From positions 21,808,949-21,872,948 of the forward strand of contig NC_135553.1 of the NCBI RefSeq assembly GCF_964340395.1: DNA of 64,000 bases, written 5' to 3'. Numbering within the stretch: position 1 is the first letter of the stretch; every line of letters starts with the position of its first letter. Made by a program: the position numbers and the translations under genes. Source of the stretch: Glandiceps talaboti (taxonomy: Eukaryota; Hemichordata; Enteropneusta; Spengelidae). The notes beneath the pieces were generated by a model, which saw nothing but the letters and a program-made list of their open reading frames with translations, was not told where the DNA came from and did no database searches. Below are positions 53,401 through 64,000 of the stretch, in pieces.

Positions 53401-55415
53401 ACGGGCTCTTTTCTGTTGTTCCCTTGCTTCTCTCCTGACTTTTGTGTCTCTGACAAACCTCCATTCCCTCTCATGGTGTAATGTGCTCTCTGGATCAACC
53501 TCTTCAGGCATCTGTGAAAAGTTGTTGAAATCTTGTATCATTGGCGACATAATAGTAAGTATAGTATTTAAATATCCATGAATCAACCAACCAGAAAACA
53601 ATTCTCTTTCCTGAATACATGGACCTCTAATATTCTTTTATTTACCTAGATTTATCAAAGAATTCTCATTGGCTACATAAAATAGATGTGCCATACTACA
53701 AAACTAACTGATCAACCAATCAGAAAGCCTGTTCTCTCAACAAAATCCATGGAGTGCTATTATTTAACAGGATGTCAAAAGCATTCTGATTAGCTGCATA
53801 AAATAAATGTAATACAAAATTAGCTGATCAACCAATCAGGACACACTTCTCTTGGCGGAATATCCAGGCTTTATACCCATATCGTTTCCTGATACAAGTA
53901 CTGAAGCAATCAAGCTGAATTGGTTGCATAAAGATGACCTTATAAAATACTATCTGATCAGACAGCGCTCTGTGCATTATATTATATGTACATGACTGTA
54001 TGATGCATCATGAAACATCTGTAGTTTAGTATTACTCCCTTTTATCATGTTTTCCTTAACTTGTAGGCATTTGTGTACAGATATAAATATCCCCCCCCCC
54101 CATAGAGAGGAGATTTAAGGATACAATAAAACATAACAGTGCACGACAATGTAGTCTAGTTCTTATACGATACGAGTTACGATTACTATGATCATCTCCA
54201 CTTACTATATCTAGTCAAAATCGAACATTTTACTGTTAATCTAAACCTCATGCTAGTAGTAATCCATCACAAATTGAACAGCCAGTTTTAACTGGTCTAC
54301 TTCCTTCAGACAATTGCTCATTAATATTCAATTAGTACGGTACAGCTGTTTTGACTAAAATTATGTGGGGACATCATCACGTTTATATGAATGCTGTCAG
54401 GGGTAGCACAGATTTCTGTGCTAGAATAACGACTTTGACTGGACGTGGTGAGTGGTGATGATCATAGTACTTGTAACTCATATTGTATAGGAACTAGACT
54501 AATGACAACGGGACCATTACCCTGGTAAGACTCAACAAAATAGTGACACTGTGTGCAACAAAGGGACCGTCAAGACATCCATTCACTCACTCACTCACTC
54601 ACCTTCATAACAGATTGAGCAAAATATTTACAACTCCATGACGGAAACTCTGTATGTATGTCTATTCTCCTATTGGACATTGCTTCCTCAGCTTCTTCAT
54701 AAGTCTGTCCAAGAAAACGAACGAATATGAGATGACACATGTCAATGATTTCAGTAATCAACAGGTTGTTTTTATTTAAGGTGTATAATGTACTTTGTAC
54801 AACTGTTTAACTACGAAACATAACATGCAAACAAAGTATATATTTCTGGTACTTTGTATGACTACATATGTAGGCTTGTCAAGAAGAATTATTATGAACA
54901 ATTGGGTTGACAAAGACAAGAAGCTAAAAGTTGAAATGTTGTTAAAATAATACATTAAAAATTGACCCAAACTGTCACTGATTATCTCTCTGTTCGATAT
55001 TCAGTGCCCATATAAAGGCACTATTATTACATTAATTTTATATTATGGATAGAAGTGAGAATGAGACAAACATAGCAAGTTATTTATGATTTATTATGTG
55101 TATGTACATTTATGTACAGCAGGAACATGGAATGGTCGCCAAAAGACTGTGTATCACACATATTTTGTGTTTGCCCAGAACGATTTGGATAGATAAGAAA
55201 CAGGCTTCCCACAGATCACTCGTTACAAATACAAACAATTACCACACTCCTTCTGACAAGCAGACACTGTATGTGCACACACGTCTCCACGGGGAACCAT
55301 GCAAACAGACTCAAATTCTTTCTAGTTTCAATTAAATTGAAGTATGCACATACAAGTGTGAAAATCTGAGCCTGCACTGTGATGACATTCGATAGCTTCT
55401 TTGATGTTATGTGTG

Positions 55416-55474
<59 letters not shown>

Positions 55475-57912
55475 CTGTGTATCAGTTGGAGTCAGGTGGT
55501 AATTGTTAATGAGTGGTCTGTTGAAGTGTATTTCTTATCTATCTAAATTGTTCTTGGGGAACATAAAATGTGTATGATAATAGGAACAGTCTTTCAGCGA
55601 TCATTCCATGTTCCTCCTGTAGGTGTTTGTAGACATAGGTTAATTCATATTATTAGTGATGTCAGTGGTAACACAAATGACATGAAATGGATTATGAACT
55701 ATGTATACACGTCAAGTATTGCTCCGAGTACAAAAATGGCTTTCATTTCCAACTTGCATGACTGGCTATTAAAGTTGGCTTTCTGTTTTGTTTTGTTTTC
55801 TCAAATTTCTGCACTTTTTTATATACGTCATTGTGACTACCAAACACTTCCAAAAAAAATTTAAACATTAAGTATTTGACTTTGAAGTTTGACACTCACC
55901 ACACTTGGCCCTTTATCAAAGAGCTTCCTTGACCTTGGAAACTGGTGACTATGAGCAAATTGGGCACCAATGGGTGCTGGATTCTGGGGTCTTGCTGGTG
56001 GGGGTTGCTCACCAGGTTTAAGGGCTACTGGTCTCGCTATCTCATGTGGAATTGATAATTTATCATTGGGAGGTGAATCACTGAAAAAGATGTGATAAGT
56101 AGTGCAATCATTTCAGTGTAACATCCACTGAGAGAGAAGAAATGCCATGCTCACACACAAATATTAAATACACTGACTGACTTTTTTTTTTTTTTTTTTT
56201 GGGGGGGGGGGTCTGTTTAAAATGAAAGGGATTGAAAAATGTAACTAAGAAATGCATGAGTTAAAATTTCTTTTTATATATTTTTCTGAGGGGACAAAGG
56301 CCTTAGTTCCAAAATATGAGATATCCATGAAATACTTTTATCACACAAAACAACCACCAAGTACCAAATCAGACTTGTATAATCTTCCAAAATACTAACA
56401 CAAAGAGACAACAACAACTAAGAAAGAGGGTAAGATACCTACAAAACAAATAATACTACAGAAAATAGAATTGGTACAATACAATACAATACAATACAAT
56501 AGACAAAATTTGACAGAATTTATGCTATCATCAACACACAACTACATGTACATAACTGACTACAGAGACACCAATACCAACATGCCACTACATAACTGAC
56601 CAGCAATGCAAATACCAACATACCAATACATAACTGACCAGCAATGCAAATACCAACATACCAATACATAACTGACCAGCGATACAAATACCAACATACC
56701 ACTACATAACTGACCAGACACCAATACCAACATAGCACTACATAACTTACCAGCAATACAAATACCAACATACCACAACATAACTGACCAGAGACACCAA
56801 TACCAACATAGCACTACATAACTTACCAGAGACACCAATATCAACATACCACAACATAACTTACCAGAGACACCAATATCAACATACCACAACATAACTT
56901 ACCAGAGACAACAATACCAACATACCACAACATAACTTACCAGAGACACCAATACCAATGTACCACAACATAACTTACCAGAGACACCAATACTACTACA
57001 AAACTAGAGACACCAATACCAACATACCACTACGTAACTTACCAGAGACACCAATACCAACATACCACTACACAACTGACCAGACACCAATAGCAACATA
57101 GCACAACATAACTACACACACAGAGAAACAATAGCCTAAAACACAAAGACCTATATATAGATGCTTACTCTAAATATGTATTTCCTAGTTGTCGATTTGT
57201 TGGACTAGATGGAGCCGAGTACGTCTTTCTGCTTTCTCTCACTCTCTGTGGCTTAGCGGTAATTGAAGCCTGGAATGGGACAGACATAGGATGAGTATCA
57301 CGTGACAATGTATGTAAATCGTGACATTAGCAATGACAGAGGAAGGAATATCGGGAATAATGTTAAGGTGGAAGTATTTAGGTGTACGTGATTTCTGTTT
57401 GCAATGATTTATGAAATGGAAAACATGGGCATTATCATCAAAATGAATTTTTAGTAGTCTGATGAGTTTTGGATTTCTTATCAATATCAAGTTTTCAAGA
57501 TGTCTTCCATTGATAAGCCATTGTTATCCTGACAGACTCTAGGCTGTCCAAAGCTTGTGTTAGTCCCCAGCCTTGCTATATAGATGTAACAACCTTGTAC
57601 CTGCATGATAACTCTGCCTTGTGTAAGTACAAACCTTGAGATTTATTGCACCAATAATTTTAGCATTCAAGTCTCTGACATCAGGGTGGGGGTCATTGGA
57701 CAGTTGTAAGATCACTTTCCAGACTTGTGCATAGACATTTCCATAGGCTGGCGCCCACAGCGATGAGAGTGAATTCCCAGACGGGATACGTCTTATTTTG
57801 TCAGGTGAGAATAGAGTAGCTGGTGGTACTAGTAGATCACCACTACCACTTCCGAGACTGCCACTGCTATGACTACCAGCAGAACTTCCACTGCCTAGTG
57901 GTGATAACGGAC
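47480..57912 (-). CDS. RPTOR: Raptor, C-terminal half (partial, 5' end outside window)
   Basis: Fourteen exons, 5' to 3': 57635-57912, 57169-57269, 55900-56080, 54603-54704, 53403-53511, 52712-52826, 51871-51995, 51467-51574, 50674-50780, 49632-49762, 48809-48895, 48120-48236, 47853-47982, 47480-47545. All join in frame at GT-AG introns to 584 residues. Raptor is the mTORC1 scaffold that presents substrates and receives Rag GTPase signals at the lysosome. The first exon holds a Gly/Ser linker and [20 protein letters not shown], the last HEAT-like helices. Then come a variable linker, [16 protein letters not shown] and the seven-blade WD40 propeller: [88 protein letters not shown], ending IYAMDKKR. 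Its N-terminal caspase-like and HEAT regions must lie beyond 64000. Confidence 0.97.
54153..54500. mobile_element. Fold-back MITE in an RPTOR intron
   Basis: Arms AGTCTAGTTCTTATACGATA... (54153-54196) and 54457-54500 are imperfect reverse complements over 44 bp, and the similarity extends inward to about 80 bp. No coding capacity; target duplication unclear. Wording near the right end (ACTAGACTAATGACA) recurs at about 39301. Confidence 0.75.
55411..55472. repeat. (GT)n microsatellite
   Basis: Interrupted GT run in an RPTOR intron. Confidence 0.95.
56520..57115. repeat. Minisatellite in an RPTOR intron
   Basis: About 16-18 variable units of the type ATACCAACATACCACTACAT + AACTGACCAG, with an alternative AACTTACCAGAGACACCA block; unit about 33-36 bp. 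Many units contain, on the minus strand, a CTGGTAAGTTATG that resembles a splice donor. Confidence 0.9.
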
Positions 57913-58254
57913 CTGTAATCACATACATCATGCAGATTTAGTGACAGTCATTTCACAATTTGGTACAAAAATGTACAAAAACTGCAGTATAGTTTGAGAC
58001 TGCTGTTCATCACTATACAAAAGGAAAAATACAGTTTTGACTAGATCTTCTAAAACTTGCTTGGAAACAATGGGTTCATTTACAAACAACAGGAGGGTTT
58101 TTATAGTTGCCTGGTATGAATATTCTGCCCTATAAATCATAGTTTGTACAATTCAAGGGAACAGTTAATTGGCATTAGAATTCTCCCAAAGCCTACATAG
58201 AGGGTTCCACCTTGTGTACCTGGTTATCAGAGTTCCCCCCCCCCCCAGGTCTTT

Positions 58255-58690
58255 ATAGAATAGTGGTTCCACCCTATCATTGCGAGCACCTAGTAACCAG
58301 GGTACTCCCCAGGTCTTTATAGAGTAGTGGTTCCACCCTATGATTACATCAAGTAATTGGGATATTCTTCAGGCTTTTATAGAGTAGTGGTTCCACCCTT
58401 GATTGCACCTAGTAATCAGAGTACTCTCCAGGCCTTTATAGAGTAGTGGTTCCACCCTTGATTGCACCTAGTAATCAGGGTACTCTCCAGGCCTTTATAG
58501 AGTAGTGGTTCCACCCTTGATTGCAACTAGTAATCAGGGTACTCTCCAGGCCTTTGCAGAGTAGTGGTTCCACCCTATGATTTCACCTAGTAATCAGGGT
58601 ACTCTCCAGGCCTTTACAGAGTAGTGGTTCCACCCTATGATTTCACCTAATAATCTGGGTTCTCCATAGTCAATATTGAGTAGCTGGTTT
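58255..58690. repeat. Minisatellite, about 60-bp unit
   Basis: Seven or more copies of a unit containing AGAGTAGTGGTTCCACCCTT, CACCTAGTAATCAGGGTACT and CTCCAGGCCTTTA. Confidence 0.9.
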
Positions 58691-59025
58691 TAACCTATGG
58701 ATTTCACCCAATAATCAGGATTTCTAAACACAATAAAAGATAATGGTATAACTATATATACTATCAATTAGCAAATTTTCAGTTTTTCTATTTCATGAAA
58801 AACAAAATCATGACGAGACTAAACTGTAGTAACCACAAGCGTGCTAGTAACATCTATACTTGCAGACTTGATGAGTACATGTTGTACATTTACTATTATC
58901 AAGTTCAAATCACATATTGCTTTCTTTGATAATTGTAGTAATGCCTCATACTGTGATTGATTAACCTAGTACGCAAAATTCATCTTAAAGTCCACTGATT
59001 ACAACAGATGAAAGTAATTCTGGTT

Positions 59026-59300
59026 CTGATTCTGAATCTGATTCTGATTCTGATTCTGATTCTGAATCTGATTCTGATTCTGATTCTGATTCTGATTCCG
59101 ATTCTGATTCTGAATCTGAATCTGATTCAGATTCTGATTCTGGTTCTGATTCTGATTCTGGTTCTGATTCTGATTCTGGTTCTGATTCTGATTCTGATTC
59201 TGGTTCTGAATCTGATTCTGATTCTGATTCTGATTCTGAATCTGATTCTGATTCTGGATCTGATTCTGATTCTGATTCTGGTTCTCATTCAGATTGTTGG
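59026..59300. repeat. (GATTCT)n hexanucleotide array
   Basis: About 45 near-perfect 6-bp units. All six frames are largely open (Ser-Asp, Leu-Ile, Gln-Asn and similar), so the long ORFs here are repeat artefacts. Confidence 0.95.
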
Positions 59301-59328
59301 TAATCAACAAGATTATTTATCAAGTTAA

Positions 59329-59329
<1 letters not shown>

Positions 59330-59369
<40 letters not shown>

Positions 59370-59376
59370 CAACAAC
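59330..59376. repeat. (AAC)n microsatellite
   Basis: About 15 trinucleotide units. Confidence 0.95.
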
Positions 59377-61789
59377 ATCATCCTCCTTAAATGCAATCAT
59401 CAGGTCAGTAAACCTAGTAATAAATTCTTGTTTACACAACCAACGTTCTAATTACTTACAAGTAACATTTCACAACTTTAGGTTGGCAGGTTTTGTCAAA
59501 CTGTCCATTTGCATGATGTTAACACTCAGCAGGGTAACACCTTGGAGCGAGGACAAGGGGGCATACCAATGATGACATCTCTATGCCGCTGTAATCGCCA
59601 CTTAGATGTCCAATGGTAAAGCCAGCAAACAGAATTTGACAAAGCCTGTCAACCTGAACGGGTAACTTATATATCTTTGTAAGTAATTTATAGAATCCTT
59701 GTTTGTGTAACAACTACTACTGATCATTACCACCACATCATGCAATCAATGGCATGTCACAAAATCTCTACAATCCATATGTGTAACAACTAGCTATATA
59801 TTTCATTACAGAAACTCAAGTTAGACGGAAGTAAAAAATCAACCAAAGTGTATGTTACTTGCACCAGCGATTCTCTAACATAGCACACTACTACACACAT
59901 ACAACGGACACACTGGGTTAGATGTCTATAAATCAAGCTGCAAATAAAAGTACCAAAAAGAAATTCTATTAAACTAATGATCTTCTATATTTTGTCATCT
60001 ACAAAATCAGTAGATTTGAAACATTAAAGGTTTCAAATTATTAGTAGTAATTACAAGTAGAAGGTAACTATTTTCACAACGCATTTCTATACTTTGTTTC
60101 ACGCTACTGGTCGCTGGCTTTGTTAATAAGAATAAGAAACTGCAAATACTACACTTAAAAGAGCAAGATCACCATTTCTTGTTACATTTTGTCTAAATGA
60201 AATAAACCATGCAGACAAACGGGTGCCAATGCTTTGATCTCTGCATTTTGATGTCTGCATTTGATGTATGGATGGTGCCACTTTCTTAGCTCATTTCATT
60301 TTAATAGACAAAATGTGTCTAGAGAAACTGTATTCATGCAATCGTGCTATCTTAACATGCCATCTTCTTCCTGATTTCTGCATGATTATATCAAACAAAA
60401 CCAGTGAATACTAACATGAAATGGGCTGTAACTATTGTAACATCACTACAACAGAAATTCTACTTAACCATGCTGTACAAAAAGCCTAAGGTAAAAAATT
60501 ACCAACAGTCCCATTCCTATAGGAATGACTTGTTACAATAATAGTACAGGTTGTGTTTGATAGAATACAGTGTGCTCTCTAACAACTTGATTTTCTAATG
60601 ATGGAAAGGAGAGCACTAAACTGTGATGAACCAAAAGAACTGCTATGCATTGCTGGCATACATATATTGCTGGCATATTTGCGGGGTTGTACGCCACAGA
60701 AACTTCCATATAGTTGTCCCATGATGTTGGCACAGCCGCCATCGTGAATGCGCATATCAGACCGAGGTTCTTCAGCAAGAGATTATTGTGTAACTTACAA
60801 CCCAGTTTTAAGACTTCACATCAAATTGATTTAGGGAAGCACACTGTACTGACTCTATCATACACACTATGAAAATGTAAATTCCAGTCAATTTATCAGA
60901 TATGTTGAATTGGGAAACAGTGCAATGTGACAACACAATCCTTTACTGCTTTCAAGATGCAATCTGGTTCTTTCTTTTTTCTAAAAAAATGATGTCAAGT
61001 GTACGCGTCAAGGCGATTGCAGATTGTATTTCATAAAATTGATTCTCCAATTTATCAATAAGATACATTTCATCAATTAATTTTTGTTTAGGTTCAAATC
61101 CTTTTATGCATGACTAAAATATTATAAAAACAGTATTCCAAATTCAAGATATCCCTTGCAGAAATAAGTAAATGTCTGCAACGCAACGCATCTTGAAAAC
61201 AAATATGGTGTTGACACACCACCACTGGCTTCTAAGTTCTATAATGTAGTTCTAGACTATGGGAATCCCACAACAGTTGACGCAAGGTAGGCAGGTCTGT
61301 AATGAGCTGCATTAAAAGTGTTTGTTAATTAATGCCACTATCACTATACCTGACATACATACATCTGTATAATAACCTACCTAGGAATGGTATTTTGAAA
61401 TCTACACATGGAACAGAAAATAGATAGAAAAAATTTACATGTATTATGTCCTAGATGGCAAACTATCAAAATCCATTCTCAGAAGCTCCTTGTGTATAAT
61501 GCACGATCCAAGTCCAATAATAATGAATCATTCTCATCAAGTTTAAATACATAATAACACTCATCCATATAATTATTCATAATAAATAAATACTGATTGG
61601 CCTATGACTGTGCACTATATATATCCTGGTACAGAGGCATCTGACAATGAAATGTGATGGATAGGAAAGATAATCATGCATGATCCGAGATCAATGAAAT
61701 ATTCTCCATTCATATAATGAATGTATTATAAAAATCTGCATGACACCAATAGTCATCAATGTTCTTATAATAAATGAATACTGTTTGGC

Positions 61790-62340
61790 CTTGGATTGTG
61801 CACTAGATGTCTAATTCTCCCTTGTTCTCACATTTACATAGATACTGTTTGTCCTTTAAGATTATGTACATGTATTGTACTAGATGTCTAATTCTCTCCC
61901 GATCTCACACTTGCATAGATACTGTTTGGCCTTAGATTATACACTAGATGTCTAATTCTCTCCCGGTCTCACACTTACATACATGTGGATAGTTTGGCCT
62001 TAGATTGTACACTAGATGTATAATTCTCTCCTGGTTCTCAAACTCATCTTGGATTGTGCACTAGATGTCTAATTCTCTCCTCACCCTTACATAGATACTG
62101 TTTGGCCTTGGATTGTGCACTAGATCCCCAATTCTCTCATGTTCTTTCATTTACATAGATACTATTTGGCCTTAGATTGTACACTAGATGTCTAATTCTC
62201 TCCTTTTCTCACATTAATACATAGATACTGACTGGTCTTGGATTATGCACTAGATGTCTAATTCTCTCCTGTTCTCACATTTACATAGATGTTGACAGGC
62301 CTCGGATTATACACTACATGTAGCAGCCCAAATCTCTCCT
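61790..62340. repeat. Minisatellite, about 60-70-bp unit
   Basis: About eight units containing GATACTGTTTGGCCTTAGAT, TGTACACTAGATGTCTAATT and CTCTCCTGTTCTCACA. Shorter relatives occur at about 61480-61720. Confidence 0.85.
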
Positions 62341-63272
62341 GTAATCATTAATATATAGTGCACAATCCAAGGGCCAATGACTATTCCCCATTGATAATGA
62401 ACCAGCATCATTTAATGTACTTAAATATAAAGAAATACTAATTACACTCACGTCAAAATGTACTAGATGTAGTGTTAATGGAATGTCAAAACTACATATT
62501 ACTAGAACTAGTAGAATAGATCCTATATCAGAAATGACCAGGCATGCAATTGTCATATTCCTTTGAAACACATGCACATTCTGAATACTTTGTTTTCTAA
62601 TGAAAAGCAAAACTGTCACCAGCATTTCCTGCACTTCAGACACAATTTACTACAATTGCATTAATAACTGATACGAAACTTTTAATAATATCAATGTCAC
62701 TGGAGGTGATTTATCATCAACCCTGTCTGTATTTCACATCTAAAAGTTTCTTGAGCGATTGCATATTCCTTACAAACTATAGTCAGAAATGATGAAACAA
62801 ATCTTTGTGTGGGAAAGGAAACAGATTATATATTCGAACATTACTGGCAAGACATAAGAACTGTGGAACCATTCTGATGTAAACCATAAATCTGTGTACT
62901 TGTGTACACACTTTGAAATGTACCGTAATAATTGTAATGAATAGTCAAGCAAAATGAAAGATATGCTGAGGTCAGATATTTAGGGTTGTAATGATGTTTA
63001 GGAAACTGTTCATATAAATGCAGACCTCACGCGTTTCCAGTCTTTAAAGGATCACACATATACATCATTCTAACAAACCACAAAGTGTGTTTTTTGTTCA
63101 AAGAACAACATGATTTAAAATAAACACATGAACTGTGAACAAATGTGTTAGATTGTTAGTCACAAGTCATATCAGTCAATATATGACCAAAACAATGAGA
63201 AAGATAGAGACCATTACAAAAATAACAGAACAATAAGTAGTTGTAAGTAGCACAGTCTGTAACGGTCAACAC

Positions 63273-63598
63273 ATGCACTGGGGTAAGGAATTCTGGGATT
63301 GGTGCCCAGTTCATTATGCTGATTTCACCAGTGTCTATCCATCAGTCTGTCTATTGTTTCTGCCTAATCTATTGTTTCTACCTAATCTGTCTATTGTTTC
63401 TACCTAATCTGTCTATTGTTTCTGCCTAATATGTCTATTGTTTCTGCCTAATCTGTCTATTGTTTCTAACTAATCTGTCTATTGTTTCTGCATAATCTAT
63501 TGTTTCTACCAATCAACCTCTAAGGTAGAACAATATAGACAGTAATGCTCAGCATGAGTAATTGAGCACCAATCCCAGAATTCCTTACTCCAGTGCAT
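63273..63598. mobile_element. Fold-back element with internal minisatellite
   Basis: Arms ATGCACTGGGGTAAGGAATT... (63273-63322) and 63549-63598 are near-perfect reverse complements over about 50 bp. They enclose an array of about eight 22-bp units (63345-63510). No coding capacity; target duplication not clear. Confidence 0.8.
63345..63510. repeat. 22-bp minisatellite
   Basis: Units of CTGTCTATTGTTTCTACCTA + AT, some shortened, all inside the fold-back element. Confidence 0.9.
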
Positions 63599-63692
63599 AG
63601 GTTGGTTCTTGGCTAATTTGTCAATGAATGATTGTATTTCTCTTATGTTTAGAAAAGTCACATGATGTACACTGAAAGTGACTTAACATGAC

Positions 63693-64000
63693 TTAGGGAC
63701 GATTGCACAATGTCGCACAAGTGCAACAAACGAACATCATTCATTTAGGTCAAATGTCCTCCCCTCCCCCTAAACAAACTTAAATAAGTGTGACGTCAAA
63801 CATTTATATATGATAAAAACTATAGCGGTCAGACCACTACAATCGATGTAATGTACAAACATGATTATAAATGCATTAAAATACTACCCGAACCCCAGCA
63901 CCATATCTCACATGAGAAGTAAATTTTTATCAACTTATATCAACACCTCAATAGTAAAGACAAAAGCTGTTTTTATTGAAGGAATGAAAATTTTGAAGTG
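63693..64000. mobile_element. Terminal-inverted-repeat element, copy 3 (cut by window end)
   Basis: It starts GACGATTGCACAATGTCGCA, the family end seen at 6005 and 31752. Its 63840-64000 part is the reverse complement of about 6118-6260. Confidence 0.65.

Larger units (their letters stand above)
57913..64000. other. Probable RPTOR intron, no exon found
   Basis: RPTOR enters the window mid-protein, so this stretch should be intronic. No segment encodes the expected upstream HEAT or caspase-like sequence. An ATG in context CACGATGGCGGC near 60742 (minus) opens a short unrecognised frame. Confidence 0.6.

Noticed and set aside
57928-58140. Minus-strand ORF of 70 codons just before an RPTOR exon (IVSKQVLEDLVKTVFFLL), considered as an extra HEAT-repeat exon.
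   Set aside because: It ends in a stop before the exon, has no donor that joins it in frame, and does not match remembered Raptor sequence.
58999-59328. Long ORFs on both strands over the hexanucleotide array (poly Gln-Asn and Leu-Ile).
   Set aside because: A 6-bp repeat without a stop in any frame produces open frames automatically; no splice sites or flanking coding sequence support a gene.
60533-60778. Minus-strand ORF with CACGATGGCGGC start, considered as an alternative RPTOR first exon.
   Set aside because: The peptide (MAAVPTSWDNYMEVSVAY) resembles no Raptor N-terminus and no donor follows convincingly.

Overview
The window looks like nuclear DNA from an invertebrate animal. It is AT-rich, its genes are split by many GT-AG introns of about 0.1-4 kb, it is dense in microsatellites and minisatellites, and it carries CR1/L2-type LINEs, tRNA-derived SINEs and small inverted-repeat elements. 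Two conserved eukaryotic genes anchor it: the C-terminal half of RPTOR (Raptor) and a complete MRM2. The species cannot be fixed from the sequence alone; a marine deuterostome or lophotrochozoan would fit. All gene models were spliced by eye from reading frame, splice consensus and remembered family conservation.

Layout. 1-7.7 kb: no confident gene; a candidate terminal exon (minus), hairpin elements, a poly(A) insertion and one inverted-repeat element. 7.8-15.7 kb: a plus-strand type II membrane protein resembling GDP-fucose O-fucosyltransferases (4 exons), with a LINE inserted in a (TATG)n tract of intron 1. 16.0-25.4 kb: a convergent minus-strand Fe(II)/2-oxoglutarate (TauD/clavaminate synthase-like) dioxygenase (4 exons); its third exon has been duplicated and partly decayed, and its introns hold a Mutator-like MITE, a Tc1-like fragment and a tandem array. 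25.4-32.1 kb: gene-poor, with a second LINE, a long (TC)n tract, a SINE and a complete inverted-repeat element.

32.2-39.6 kb: a minus-strand 11-exon gene joining an N-terminal mitochondrial-type leader, a flavin reductase domain and a C-terminal helical domain with conserved His residues that resembles standalone bacterial proteins. Only 120 bp separate its start from a divergent plus-strand transcript. That transcript opens with an 81-residue membrane microprotein ORF whose stop overlaps the start of MRM2 (ATGA), an apparently bicistronic arrangement. MRM2 (3 exons) is a mitochondrial 16S rRNA 2'-O-methyltransferase and ends at 42.74 kb.

47.5-57.9 kb: fourteen minus-strand exons of RPTOR (584 residues, the linker plus the WD40 propeller), in frame throughout; the N-terminal half lies beyond 64 kb. 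The stretch 57.9-64 kb is therefore probably RPTOR intron, and is rich in minisatellites and fold-back elements.

The most unusual items are the flavin reductase fusion, the overlapping microprotein/MRM2 ORFs behind a shared promoter, the 60-bp in-frame duplication of a splice donor in the dioxygenase gene, and a duplicated 119-bp candidate terminal exon.
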